Assembly: GCF_001431535.1 (NCBI RefSeq)
Contig: NZ_LDJK01000046.1
Location: 1 to 37,101, forward strand
Source of the DNA: Stenotrophomonas chelatiphaga
GTDB taxonomy: Bacteria; Pseudomonadota; Gammaproteobacteria; Xanthomonadales; Xanthomonadaceae
Direction: 5' to 3'
Length of the DNA: 37,101 bases
Part shown: one piece after another, positions 1 through 8,091 of the stretch
How positions within the stretch are numbered: position 1 is the stretch's first letter
How the letters are laid out: each line of letters begins with the position of its first letter
Notes under the pieces: model-generated
The model's database searches: none
What the model saw: the letters and a program-made list of their open reading frames with translations, nothing else
What the model was told of the DNA's origin: nothing
Translations under genes and position numbers: made by a program

Positions 1-51
1 GTCCATGGTGGCCATGGACACGGCGGGGGTTCGAAGGGTGGGAAGAGAGAG

Positions 52-111
52 GGGGTCAGAGTCCTTTCGCGTAGCGAAAGGACTCTGACCCCTGCCTTTG
101 CTTTTTTTTTT
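52..111 (+). terminator. Perfect 19-bp hairpin with downstream T run
   Basis: Positions 52-70 (ggggtcagagtcctttcgc) pair perfectly with 74-92 around the loop gta. Ten T residues follow at 102-111, nine bases after the stem, so on the + strand it resembles an intrinsic terminator for a gene left of the window. The gap between stem and T run is longer than usual, and a dispersed palindromic repeat (REP/SMAG-like; gtag sits at the loop) is an equally good reading. Confidence 0.55.
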
Positions 112-146
112 CCATTGCGCGGGTGGCGGCCACCGGAACCTGTCAT

Positions 147-256
147 GGGCCGGGCGGTGGGGCTGGGCGGGGGCGTTGAGCGCCATGGATGGCGCGAAAC
201 GAGGCCTGCATGGATGCGGCTTTTGCCGTCCCCCGCACAGCCCCACCGCCCGGCCC
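147..256. repeat. Nested palindromic element
   Basis: Arms 147-173 and 230-256 are inverted repeats of 27 bp with one mismatch; the outer 19 bp (147-165 with 238-256) match perfectly. The 56-base interior carries two smaller perfect hairpins, at 180-195 (gcgccat/atggcgc) and at 208-217 (gcat/atgc). This layout resembles a folded RNA or a non-autonomous palindromic repeat. It has no coding content and its family was not identified. Confidence 0.6.
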
Positions 257-322
257 CCAGCACGTAGCCAGCAACAAAGCCACCCGCGAGGGGGGTCTCA
301 CCCGTTCGACCCACGCACGCGC

Positions 323-829
323 CTACGGCGCCGAAGGCATCCCCGGCCGCACGTAGAACGAGCGCCCGCTATCGTCCACGAACATCAGTTCCGGCTCGCC
401 CTGCCAGGAGGTCAACATCGCGCCGGTGTTGTTCTGGTGCTTGACCATCAGCGTGGCCCCGCGATCCGGGTTGGCGACCACTTTGAAGACTTCGGTCGCG
501 CCGGTGGCATCGTCCAACGTCAGGATCGCTTCGCCGCCCACGTCCAGCGTGCCGTAGCCGCCGCGCTCGGCGCCGTCCGGGCCCAACAGCACCACGCCGG
601 ACAAGGGCGCTGCACGCGGACCCAGCGGTTTTCCGCTGCCAGCGGGATCGGGGACCGGTGCCCCCAGGATCAATCGTGGCTGGCCCTGCGCATCGCGGAT
701 GACCAGTCCCCGGGCCTGCAGTACCTGGTCGGGTGATTGCGCCTGCTGCTGGCGCCAGGCGGTCCACCCGCAGGCAGCCACGGCGAGGAGAGAGACGGCG
801 AGGGCGGTGCTGCTCAGGGCACGGGACAT
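323..829 (-). CDS. Small predicted lipoprotein of unknown function
   Basis: The product is 168 residues. The start at 829 is chosen because AAGGAAGG lies just upstream on the - strand; the frame is open further but without a better site. The N-terminus is a lipoprotein-like signal (hydrophobic LAVSLLAVAAC, with VAAC as lipobox), so it is probably anchored in the envelope. The mature part has Gly/Asp-rich turns between short beta-type segments (LVIRDAQGQPRLILGAP, GGVVLL-like GPDGAERGGYG, ILTLDDATGA), suggesting an all-beta domain. No enzyme motif is visible. It stands alone, and the beta-glucosidase promoter region lies behind it. Function is unknown. Confidence 0.8.
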   Translation of the reverse strand: MSRALSSTALAVSLLAVAACGWTAWRQQQAQSPDQVLQARGLVIRDAQGQPRLILGAPVPDPAGSGKPLGPRAAPLSGVVLLGPDGAERGGYGTLDVGGEAILTLDDATGATEVFKVVANPDRGATLMVKHQNNTGAMLTSWQGEPELMFVDDSGRSFYVRPGMPSAP

Positions 830-1144
830 GCTGGATTCCTTCCTTGGATCGATCCATGACAATAGCCGATGCACGCAGGCGGCTCCAGTCGTCCATCCGA
901 CCTTCGCCGCATGCGACGAAGGTTGACAGCAGTAAACCCCCTCGACCACTCTTCACCTGTTGGATTGCCCCGCAATCCAGGAGCAGGTTGTCACGCCGGA
1001 CGGAGGGGTCCGTGCGCAGGCCCGCTCCGCCCCGGCCCCTGCAGCACCGCTTCGGCGAGGCCCGCATGAGGGCTAGCGCTGCTCCCTTCGGCGGCACCCT
1101 TTCCAGGACCGACTGCGCAGGCATCGGGTTTGAAACGTCTGTCG
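830..1144. promoter_or_regulatory. Divergent intergenic region, lipoprotein / beta-glucosidase
   Basis: This 315-base stretch separates the divergent lipoprotein and beta-glucosidase genes and should hold both promoters. A perfect 8-bp hairpin or operator-like repeat lies at 961-979 (tggattgc, loop ccc, gcaatcca). A TTGACA hexamer is at 923-928, but no good -10 box sits 16-18 bases beyond it. No small gene could be supported. Confidence 0.5.
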
Positions 1145-3931
1145 ATGAAAACGATTACAAAGCAGCTCTCCCTTTCCGCCGCCATCGCGCTGGCGCTTTC
1201 CGTTCCCGCCTTCGCCGCCGACACCGCGCCGTCCTTCAACGTGCTGGCGCTGGACAAGGCCCCGTCGGCTGCTGACGTGCCGTCGCTGGTCATCCAGCTG
1301 GGCGAGGTCCAGGCCGACGTGGTGGCCGTGCTGGACGTGGAGCGTCCGGTGGGCGCGATCGATCCACTGCAGACCCTGGCCGACCAGCTCGGCTACGACT
1401 ATCGATTCGTCCAGGCGAACGTGGATGCACAAGGCACGGCGCAGGGCCAGGTGCTGCTGAGCCGTATCCCGGTGCAGGCCGAATCCGGCCCGGACCAGGT
1501 CGGTCGCGGCTACCTGCGACTGGCCGACGAGCGCCACGTGGTGGCGCTGTATGCACAGGCCAGCGCGGATGCGACGGCCTTGCCGGCGCTGCTGCAGTCC
1601 TCGCGCCTGGGTGCGCCGGCGGTGCTGCTGGCGCCGGGCTCGGTGGCCGCCGACGGTTTCGTTGCCAGCGGTGTATCCGGTGTGGCGAGCAACGGTTTCG
1701 GCGAAGGCCGCGCATCGGACCTGAAGCTGCGCGATGCCAGCGGCAAGGCGTTGAAGGCGCAGCTGCTGGCCCTGCCGTATGCGCAGGGCGCCACGCCGTC
1801 GCAGCCGTGGATGGACACCACGCTGGGCGCCGACGAGCGCACCCGCCTGCTGCTGGGTGAGATGACCCAGGACGAAAAATTCCAGATGCTGCGCAGCTAC
1901 TTCGGGTTGGGCAAGGACGGCGGCCCGCTGCCGGAAGGCGCGGTCGGGTCGGCCGGCTTCGTGCCGGGCGTGGCGCGGCTGGGCATCCCGGCGCAGCAGT
2001 CGGCCGATGCCGGCGTCGGCGTGACCAACCCCGGCGGCATCCGCAAGGGCGACTTCGCCACCGCGATGCCGTCCGGTCCGTCCACGGCATCCAGCTGGAA
2101 CCCGCTGATCGCCTATGTCGGCGGCGCCACCATGGGCCGCGAAGCGTGGCAGCAGCGCTTCAACATCCTGCTCGGCGGCAGCGTCAACCTGCAGCGCGAT
2201 CCGCGCAACGGGCGCAACTTCGAATACGCCGGCGAAGACCCGCTGCTGGGCGGGGTGATCGTGGGTGAGTCGATCCGCGGCATCCAGAGCCAGCACGTCA
2301 TCTCCACGATGAAGCACTACGCGCTCAACGACATGGAGACGCGACGCAACTTCCACAGCGTGCAGATCGGCGACCAGGCCATGCACGAGTCGGACCTGCT
2401 GGCGTTCGAGATCGCCATCGAACTCGGCAAGCCGGGTTCGGCAATGTGTTCCTACAACAAGATCAACGGCATCTACGGTTGCGAACATCCGTACCTGATG
2501 AACCAGGTGCTGAAGCAGGAATGGAAGTTCCCCGGTTTCGTGATGTCCGACTGGGGCGGCGTGCACAGCGGCTCGAAGGCGGCGCTGGCCGGCCTGGACC
2601 AGCAGTCGGCCGGCGAAGTGTTCGATGCCACCACCTTCTTCGACCAGCCCCTGCGCCTGGCCGTGGCCGGTGGCACCGTGCCGCAGGCGCGGCTGGATGA
2701 CATGGTGTCGCGCATCCTGCGCACGATGTTCCTGCATGGCAACTTCGACAACCCGCCGCAGCACCAGCCGATCGACGTGGAAGCCGGGTATGCCGCGGCC
2801 CAGCGCACGGTGGAAGAGGGCAGCGTGCTGCTGCGCAACGAAGGCAACTTGCTGCCGCTGGCCGACAGCGTGAAGCGCATCGTGATCATCGGCGGTCACG
2901 CCGACAAGGGCGTGATCGGCGGCGGTGGCTCGTCGATGGTGGGGGTCACGGCAAAGGGCACCAACGCGGTGCCGGGCGTGATGCCGACCACTTGGCCGGG
3001 CCCGGTGATCTTCCACCCGTCCTCGCCGCTGGAGGCGCTGCGCGCCGAGCGTCCCGATGCCCAGATCACCTACGTGGATGGCCGCAATCCGGCCGCTGCC
3101 GCGCGTGCGGCCGCACAGGCCGACGTGGCCCTGGTGTTCGCCACGCAGTGGTCGGCCGAATCGGTCGACCTGCCGGACATGCAGCTGCCCGACCAGCAGG
3201 ACGCGCTGATCAGTGCGGTGGCCAAGGCCAATCCGAAGACCGTGGTGGTGCTGGAAACCAACGGCCCGGTGCGTACGCCGTGGCTGGCGCAGGTGCCGGC
3301 GCTGCTGCAGGCGTGGTACCCGGGCATCCGCGGTGGCGAGGGCATCGCCGCACTGCTCACCGGCAAGGTCAATCCGTCCGGTCGCCTGCCGGTGACGTGG
3401 GTGGTGGACGAATCGCAGCTGCCGCGCCCGCACGTGCCGGGGCTGGGCTTCAACCCGAAGCAGCCGGCGGTGGACATCTTCGATTTCGACATCGAAGGCG
3501 CCAACGTGGGTTACAAGTGGGCAGCGGCCAAGGGCCTGGTGCCGACCTTCGCCTTCGGCCATGGCCTGTCCTATTCCAGCTTCGCCTACGAGAACCTGCA
3601 GGTGAGCGTGGAAGGGCAGCGCGTGGTGGCCAGCGTGGACGTGCGCAACACCGGTGCGCGTGCCGGCGCCGACGTTGCGCAGCTGTACCTGAAGCTGCCG
3701 CAGGGCCACACCACGCCGATCCGGCTGGTCGGCTTCGACAAGGTCAACCTGCAGCCGGGCGAGCAGCGCAGGATCCGCATCGAAGCCGAGCCGAAGACCC
3801 TGGCCGACTTCGATCCGACCGCGCGCGAGTGGAAGATTGCCGCTGGCACGTATCAGCTGCAGCTGGGCCGCAACGCGGCCGAGCCGTTGCAGGTAGTGGA
3901 TGTGCAGCTGCAGGACACCGTGATCCGCTGA
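1145..3931 (+). CDS. Exported family 3 glycoside hydrolase (beta-glucosidase) with N-terminal extension
   Basis: It is predicted to release glucose from the non-reducing end of beta-glucosides in the periplasm or outside. The product is 928 residues from ATG 1145; a TTG at 1130 would add five residues ahead of a standard signal peptide (cleavage near AFA-AD, residue 25). The GH3 barrel begins near residue 222 (DERTRLLLGEMTQDEK), and the nucleophile is Asp469 in FVMSDWGG. The GH3 C-terminal domain covers about 557-805 (VLLRNEGNLLPL to AFGHGLSYSSF), followed by a fibronectin-III-like domain at about 815-925. Residues 27-220 are extra. They look like a degenerate endonuclease/exonuclease/phosphatase fold (ADVVAVLDVE, then YDYRF and LLSRIPV) without its catalytic residues. 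The gene stands alone, convergent with the Old Yellow Enzyme gene. Confidence 0.93.
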   Translation: MKTITKQLSLSAAIALALSVPAFAADTAPSFNVLALDKAPSAADVPSLVIQLGEVQADVVAVLDVERPVGAIDPLQTLADQLGYDYRFVQANVDAQGTAQGQVLLSRIPVQAESGPDQVGRGYLRLADERHVVALYAQASADATALPALLQSSRLGAPAVLLAPGSVAADGFVASGVSGVASNGFGEGRASDLKLRDASGKALKAQLLALPYAQGATPSQPWMDTTLGADERTRLLLGEMTQDEKFQMLRSYFGLGKDGGPLPEGAVGSAGFVPGVARLGIPAQQSADAGVGVTNPGGIRKGDFATAMPSGPSTASSWNPLIAYVGGATMGREAWQQRFNILLGGSVNLQRDPRNGRNFEYAGEDPLLGGVIVGESIRGIQSQHVISTMKHYALNDMETRRNFHSVQIGDQAMHESDLLAFEIAIELGKPGSAMCSYNKINGIYGCEHPYLMNQVLKQEWKFPGFVMSDWGGVHSGSKAALAGLDQQSAGEVFDATTFFDQPLRLAVAGGTVPQARLDDMVSRILRTMFLHGNFDNPPQHQPIDVEAGYAAAQRTVEEGSVLLRNEGNLLPLADSVKRIVIIGGHADKGVIGGGGSSMVGVTAKGTNAVPGVMPTTWPGPVIFHPSSPLEALRAERPDAQITYVDGRNPAAAARAAAQADVALVFATQWSAESVDLPDMQLPDQQDALISAVAKANPKTVVVLETNGPVRTPWLAQVPALLQAWYPGIRGGEGIAALLTGKVNPSGRLPVTWVVDESQLPRPHVPGLGFNPKQPAVDIFDFDIEGANVGYKWAAAKGLVPTFAFGHGLSYSSFAYENLQVSVEGQRVVASVDVRNTGARAGADVAQLYLKLPQGHTTPIRLVGFDKVNLQPGEQRRIRIEAEPKTLADFDPTAREWKIAAGTYQLQLGRNAAEPLQVVDVQLQDTVIR

Positions 3932-3945
3932 TCGCGGCGAGGGAC

Positions 3946-3966
3946 GTGACGACCAACGGTCGTCAC
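3946..3966. terminator. Perfect 9-bp hairpin after the beta-glucosidase gene
   Basis: gtgacgacc at 3946-3954 pairs with ggtcgtcac at 3958-3966 around the loop aac, 15 bases after the stop codon. There is no T run, so it may protect the 3' end or help Rho-type termination. Its right arm merges into the first, degenerate unit of the minisatellite. Confidence 0.4.
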
Positions 3967-4167
3967 CCACCGGGAGGCATGTCACCCACCGGGCGGCATG
4001 TCACCCACCGCGCGGCATGTCACCCACCGGGCGGCATGTCACCCACCGGCCGGCATGTCACCCACCGCGCGGCATGTCACCCACCGGGCGGCATGTCACC
4101 CACCGGCCGGCATGTCACCCACCGCGCGGCATGTCACCCACCGGGCGGCATGTCACCCACCGGCCGG
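3959..4167. repeat. 19-bp minisatellite with 57-bp higher-order period
   Basis: Ten uninterrupted 19-bp units of the form catgtcacccaccgNNcgg fill 3978-4167, preceded by one degenerate unit at 3959-3977. The only variable bases cycle as GG, GC, then GG, GC, GC-type triplets: the unit ends run gggcgg, gcgcgg, gggcgg, ggccgg, gcgcgg, gggcgg, ggccgg, gcgcgg, gggcgg, ggccgg. From 4016 on, three-unit blocks of 57 bp are identical. This points to block duplication by slippage or unequal recombination. The array fills the gap between two convergent genes and ends six bases before the Old Yellow Enzyme stop codon. Confidence 0.95.
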
Positions 4168-4172
4168 GGTTG

Positions 4173-5258
4173 TTACAGCGACGGGTAGTCGGTGTAACCC
4201 TCCGCGCCGCCGCCGTACAGCGTGGACTGGTCCAGCTGGGCCAGCGGTGCATCGCGGCGCAGCCGCTCCACCAGGTCCGGGTTGGCGATGAACGCGCGGC
4301 CGAAGGCCACCGCATCGGCGTAGCCCGATGCCACTGCTGCCTCGGCACGTGCCTTGTCATAGCCGTTGTTGGCGATCCACGCGCCGCCGAAGCGCGAACG
4401 CAGCGCCGCGTAGTCGAAGGGGATGTTGTCACGGTCACCGCCGGTCGCCCCTTCGATCACATGCACGAAGGCCAGCCCGTCGATCCCGTCCAGCCGTTCC
4501 ACGGCACGTTCGAACAACGGCTGCGGATTGCTGTCGTGCGCATCACCTGCCGGCGTGGTGGGGGACAGGCGCACACCGGTGCGGGCCGCGCCGATGGTGC
4601 CGGCGACCGCGCTGACCACTTCGAACAACAGGCGGGTACGGTTCTCGATGCTGCCGCCGTAGGCGTCCTCGCGCTTGTTGCTGCCATCGCGCAGGAACTG
4701 GTCGATCAGGTAACCGTTCGCCGCATGGACTTCCACACCGTCGAAGCCAGCTTCGATGGCGTTGTGCGCGGCCCGGCGGTAGTCCTCGACCAACGCCGGG
4801 ATCTCGTCCAGGGCAAGCGCGCGCGGCGCTGAAACATCCTCGAAACCGTTGGCGGTGAACGTCTTCGCGTCTGCGCGGATGGCACTGGGCGCGACCGGTA
4901 CTTCACCTTCCGGCAACAGGCTGGTGTGCGAAATGCGGCCGACGTGCCACAGCTGCAGTACGATCTTGCCGCCGCGGGCGTGGACTTCATCGGTCACTGC
5001 CTTCCAGCCCTTCACCTGCGCATCGGTGTAGATGCCGGGTGTGTCCAGGTAGCCCTGGCCCAGCGGACTGATCTGGGTGGCTTCGGCAATGATCAGCCCG
5101 GCGCTGGCGCGCTGCCCGTAATACTCGACCGCCAGCGGCGTCGGGACGCGGTCCGGCAGTGCGCGGTTGCGGGTGAGCGGTGCCATCACCACCCGGTTGG
5201 CGAGGTCGATCCCGCCCAGGCGGGTTGCAGAGAAAAGCAGGTTGTCATCGGTTGGCAT
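4173..5258 (-). CDS. Old Yellow Enzyme family NADH:flavin oxidoreductase (alkene reductase)
   Basis: This is an FMN enzyme that reduces activated C=C bonds of electrophiles such as enones, nitroesters or N-ethylmaleimide with NAD(P)H in the cytoplasm. The product is 361 residues, normal for classical members. ATG 5258 is chosen because GAAGGATG lies just upstream. Visible family features are the N-terminal APLTRNRA (threonine near the flavin), WHVGRISH, and VEVHAANGYL with substrate-binding His178, Asn181 and Tyr183. GGSIENR and the C-terminal AFGRAFIANPDLVERL follow. It is divergent from an SDR gene with a 16-bp palindrome between them, suggesting shared control by an electrophile- or redox-sensing repressor. 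It is NemA-like, but the exact substrate cannot be read from sequence. Confidence 0.95.
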   Translation of the reverse strand: MPTDDNLLFSATRLGGIDLANRVVMAPLTRNRALPDRVPTPLAVEYYGQRASAGLIIAEATQISPLGQGYLDTPGIYTDAQVKGWKAVTDEVHARGGKIVLQLWHVGRISHTSLLPEGEVPVAPSAIRADAKTFTANGFEDVSAPRALALDEIPALVEDYRRAAHNAIEAGFDGVEVHAANGYLIDQFLRDGSNKREDAYGGSIENRTRLLFEVVSAVAGTIGAARTGVRLSPTTPAGDAHDSNPQPLFERAVERLDGIDGLAFVHVIEGATGGDRDNIPFDYAALRSRFGGAWIANNGYDKARAEAAVASGYADAVAFGRAFIANPDLVERLRRDAPLAQLDQSTLYGGGAEGYTDYPSL

Positions 5259-5411
5259 CAAGCATCCTTCGTTGGGGGAGGAGGGGCCGTGGCAGGGCCC
5301 GTGCGCCGAGCATAGGACCTGGGTTGTTGCAGCGATGGGAAGGCCTGTTGCACACGCCGTGGACGCATGATGCGGGCGCGTCACGCCGTGCGGCGTACGG
5401 TTGTCGGCAAC

Positions 5412-5427
5412 GGATGGACGTCCATCC
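5412..5427. promoter_or_regulatory. Perfect 16-bp palindrome, candidate operator
   Basis: ggatggac/gtccatcc is a perfect palindrome without spacer in the 194-bp region between the divergent Old Yellow Enzyme and SDR genes, 25 bases before the SDR start. A second short inverted repeat (acgccg/cggcgt) lies at 5383-5396. The position suits a repressor dimer controlling one or both genes. No regulator gene adjoins. Confidence 0.5.
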
Positions 5428-5452
5428 AGACCAACGCAACAGGAGTCGAGCG

Positions 5453-6211
5453 ATGATTGATTACCAACTCAAGGGCAAGACCGCGATCGTGACCGGCGGT
5501 GTGTCCGGGATCGGCCTGGCCGTGGCGGAAATGCTTGCCGCATCCGGTGCCGCCATCTCGGTATGGGACCTCAAGCAGGAGGCAGTCGATGCCACCACCG
5601 AAGCGCTGCGCGGCAAGGGTGTAAAAGCGATCGGCATCGCGCTGGACGTCACCGACGAGGCGGCCGTGGAAGCGGCCGTGGCGCGAACCGTGGCCGAACT
5701 CGGCAGCGTGGATATCGCGGTCAACAACGCCGGCATCGCCGGACCGGCCGCGATCAGCGGGGACTACCCCGTGGACGGCTGGCGCAAGGTCATCGACGTG
5801 AACCTGACCAGCGTGTTCCTGTGCCAGCGCGCGCAGATCCAGGCCATGCGCGATGCCGGCAACGGCGGCAGCATCATCAACATGGCCTCGATCCTGGGCC
5901 AGGTGGGGTATGCCGGATCGGTGGCCTACGCGGCAGCCAAGCACGGCGTGGTGGGGCTGACCCAGACCGCCGCATGGGAGCATGCGTCCGACCAGATCCG
6001 CATCAACGCGGTAGGCCCCGGCTTCATCAGCACTCCGTTGCTGGAACAGATGGACCCCAAGGTGCGGGCCACGCTGGAAAGCCGGCACGCGCTCAAGCGG
6101 CTGGGCACGCCTGAAGAGGTCGCCGCGCTGGTGGCCTGGCTGGCCAGCGATGCGGCCTCGTTCGCCACCGGCACCTACTACGCCATCGATGGCGGTTACC
6201 TGGCGCAGTAA
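5453..6211 (+). CDS. Short-chain dehydrogenase/reductase (SDR)
   Basis: This is an NAD(P)-dependent oxidoreductase of the classical SDR family, 252 residues, cytoplasmic. ATG 5453 follows AGGAG at 5441-5445. The Rossmann motif is TGGVSGIG near residue 12; an Asp (WDLK) at the end of beta-2 favours NAD(H). NNAG follows near residue 88. The catalytic set is Ser146 (NMASILG), Tyr159 and Lys163 (YAAAKHG). The C-terminus has GTPEEVAALVAWLASD and IDGGY, typical of FabG-like alcohol or 3-oxoacyl dehydrogenases. Its head-to-head placement with an ene-reductase suggests successive handling of unsaturated carbonyl compounds, which is inference. The substrate is unknown. Confidence 0.95.
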   Translation: MIDYQLKGKTAIVTGGVSGIGLAVAEMLAASGAAISVWDLKQEAVDATTEALRGKGVKAIGIALDVTDEAAVEAAVARTVAELGSVDIAVNNAGIAGPAAISGDYPVDGWRKVIDVNLTSVFLCQRAQIQAMRDAGNGGSIINMASILGQVGYAGSVAYAAAKHGVVGLTQTAAWEHASDQIRINAVGPGFISTPLLEQMDPKVRATLESRHALKRLGTPEEVAALVAWLASDAASFATGTYYAIDGGYLAQ

Positions 6212-6281
6212 GCCAACGGCTTTCACGGTCCTCGCACGGCGTTCCGGCCACCTTCACGGTTTGACCAAGGGAAGACGTGCG

Positions 6282-6731
6282 ATGGATTTCAGCCAGGATA
6301 TCTCCCTGCTGCTGCGGGTGGCGGCAGCCATGCTGTTCGGCGGGGTCATCGGCTTCGAACGCGAACTGGGCAAGCATGCGGCGGGCCTGCGCACGCACAT
6401 GCTGCTGGCTGGCGCAGCGGCGCTGATCGTCGGGCTCGGCGATTCAGTGGCCGAACACTTCCAGCAGGACCAGTACCGGGACCTGCTGCAGGTTGATCCG
6501 ATCCGCCTCATCGAGGCCGTGGTGGCATGCGTGGGCTTCATCGCCGCCGGCACCATCATCCGTGGCGCGCGCGATGGCGAGGTCAGCGGCCTTACCACCG
6601 CCAGTTCGCTGATCATGTCCGCCGCCGTCGGCATCGCGGTCGGTATCGGCGCGTATGTGATCGCCGCAGGCGTGACACTGATGTGCGTAGTGGTGCTGAC
6701 CGTGATGCGCAAGGTCGAAAAGAAGCTGTAA
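6282..6731 (+). CDS. MgtC/SapB family inner-membrane protein
   Basis: The product is 149 residues, the size of the conserved MgtC membrane domain without the C-terminal ACT-like part of Salmonella MgtC. Start ATG 6282 has AAGGGAAG upstream. Family marks are GGVIGFERE near residue 20, the following GLRTHMLL, and Gly/Ala-rich helices (VGFIAAGTII, GLTTASSLIMSAAVGIAVGIGAY). About four or five membrane segments are expected. Relatives are linked to Mg2+ limitation, acid tolerance and F-ATPase modulation; which applies here is unknown. It sits 70 bases after the SDR gene and 60 before lldD, on the same strand, so co-transcription is possible. Confidence 0.93.
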   Translation: MDFSQDISLLLRVAAAMLFGGVIGFERELGKHAAGLRTHMLLAGAAALIVGLGDSVAEHFQQDQYRDLLQVDPIRLIEAVVACVGFIAAGTIIRGARDGEVSGLTTASSLIMSAAVGIAVGIGAYVIAAGVTLMCVVVLTVMRKVEKKL

Positions 6732-6791
6732 CCCGGCCATGCGCCGAAAGGTGGATTGCCTGGCGGCGCAGACTGCACCCATAGTCGGGCC

Positions 6792-7931
6792 ATGATCATT
6801 TCCGCCTCCACCGACTACCGCGCAGCGGCGCAGCGCCGGCTGCCGCCGTTCCTGTTCCATTACGTGGATGGCGGCGCCTACGCCGAACACACGTTGCGGC
6901 GCAACGTGGAGGACCTGGCCGGCATCGCGTTGCGCCAGCGCGTGCTGCGCGACATGTCCGAACTGGACCTTCAGACCGAGCTGTTCGGCGAGACGCTGGC
7001 GATGCCGGTGGCGCTGGCGCCGGTCGGCCTGACCGGCATGTTCGCCCGGCGCGGGGAAGTGCAGGCGGCGCGCGCGGCGGCCAGTCGCGGCATCCCGTTC
7101 ACGCTGTCCACGGTGTCGGTATGCCCGATCGAAGAGGTCGCCCCGGCGATCAACCGGCCAATGTGGTTCCAGCTGTACGTCCTGCGCGACCGTGGCTTCA
7201 TGCGCGATGCGCTGGAGCGCGCACAGGCGGCGGGGGTGACCACGCTGGTGTTCACCGTGGACATGCCGGTACCCGGCGCGCGCTACCGCGACATGCATTC
7301 GGGGATGAGCGGTCCCAATGCCGCATTGCGTCGTGCCGGCCAGGTGCTGGCGCATCCGCGCTGGGCCTGGGACGTGGGGCTGCGCGGGCGCCCGCACGAC
7401 CTGGGCAACATTTCGGCGTACCGCGGCAACCCGACCGGGCTGGCTGACTACATCGGCTGGCTGGGCAGCAACTTCGATCCGTCGATCAGCTGGAAGGACC
7501 TGGAATGGATCCGCGCATTCTGGAAAGGGCCGATGATCATCAAGGGCATCCTGGATGCGGATGACGCACGCGATGCGCTGCGCTTCGGTGCCGACGGCAT
7601 CGTGGTGTCCAACCATGGCGGGCGCCAGCTGGATGGCGTGCTGTCGACCGCGCGCGCGCTGCCGGCCATTGCCGATGCGGTAAAGGGCGAGCTGAAGATC
7701 CTCGCCGATTCGGGCATCCGCAGTGGACTGGACGTGGTGCGCATGCTGGCGCTGGGCGCCGATGCGGTGCTGCTGGGGCGTGCCTTCGTCTACGCCCTGG
7801 CCACCCACGGAGAAGCCGGTGTGGCCAACCTGCTGGACCTGGTGGCCAAGGAGATGCGGGTGGCGATGACCCTCACCGGCGCGCGACGCATCGCCGACAT
7901 CGGACCCGGCCTGCTGGTGCGTGCCGACTGA
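6792..7931 (+). CDS. lldD: L-lactate dehydrogenase (quinone), FMN-dependent
   Basis: It oxidises L-lactate to pyruvate at the inner membrane and passes electrons to the quinone pool. The product is 379 residues, the normal length, from ATG 6792; a weak upstream alternative adds 12 residues of no family character. The start [20 protein letters not shown] is typical of LldD. The family signature is SNHGGRQLD, with active-site His275 and Arg278. Other alpha-hydroxy-acid oxidase features are [24 protein letters not shown] and the phosphate-binding [22 protein letters not shown]. Other members of this superfamily (glycolate, mandelate oxidases) share the motifs, but the overall sequence looks closest to LldD. 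No lctP permease or lldR regulator adjoins. Confidence 0.94.
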   Translation: MIISASTDYRAAAQRRLPPFLFHYVDGGAYAEHTLRRNVEDLAGIALRQRVLRDMSELDLQTELFGETLAMPVALAPVGLTGMFARRGEVQAARAAASRGIPFTLSTVSVCPIEEVAPAINRPMWFQLYVLRDRGFMRDALERAQAAGVTTLVFTVDMPVPGARYRDMHSGMSGPNAALRRAGQVLAHPRWAWDVGLRGRPHDLGNISAYRGNPTGLADYIGWLGSNFDPSISWKDLEWIRAFWKGPMIIKGILDADDARDALRFGADGIVVSNHGGRQLDGVLSTARALPAIADAVKGELKILADSGIRSGLDVVRMLALGADAVLLGRAFVYALATHGEAGVANLLDLVAKEMRVAMTLTGARRIADIGPGLLVRAD

Positions 7932-8091
7932 GCAACGACCGGCGCGGTGCGCACGGCGGTCCGCAGCGCGCGGCGGTGATCACGAGAGCATTGTCGATGC
8001 GTAGCGGCAGGCGGTCGTTGCACGGTCGTTGGCCACGGCCGCTGGGCGACGACGCGGTAAACTGCGTGGCCTGCTGCCCTGCTCATGTTTC

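Larger units (their letters stand above)
1..322. other. Intergenic region rich in palindromes
   Basis: No convincing gene is visible here. The region lies downstream of the lipoprotein gene that ends at 323. It holds a short perfect hairpin at 1-19 (arms gtccatgg/ccatggac), a 19-bp terminator-like hairpin at 52-92 followed by a T run, and a large composite palindrome at 147-256. Open frames crossing it on the + strand have no ribosome binding site and run antisense to the lipoprotein gene. The left neighbour is outside the window. Confidence 0.7.

Noticed and set aside
1073..3985. 970-codon frame antisense to the beta-glucosidase gene
   Set aside because: It is His/Arg/Gln-rich without family character and mirrors the strong codon bias of the real gene on the other strand.
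3959..4167. CRISPR-like array
   Set aside because: The units are contiguous 19-mers without spacers and no cas genes are near.
3998..4291. Frames encoding a 19-residue repeat across the minisatellite
   Set aside because: The 57-bp period makes all forward frames open and repetitive. There is no start signal, and they run into antisense of the Old Yellow Enzyme gene.
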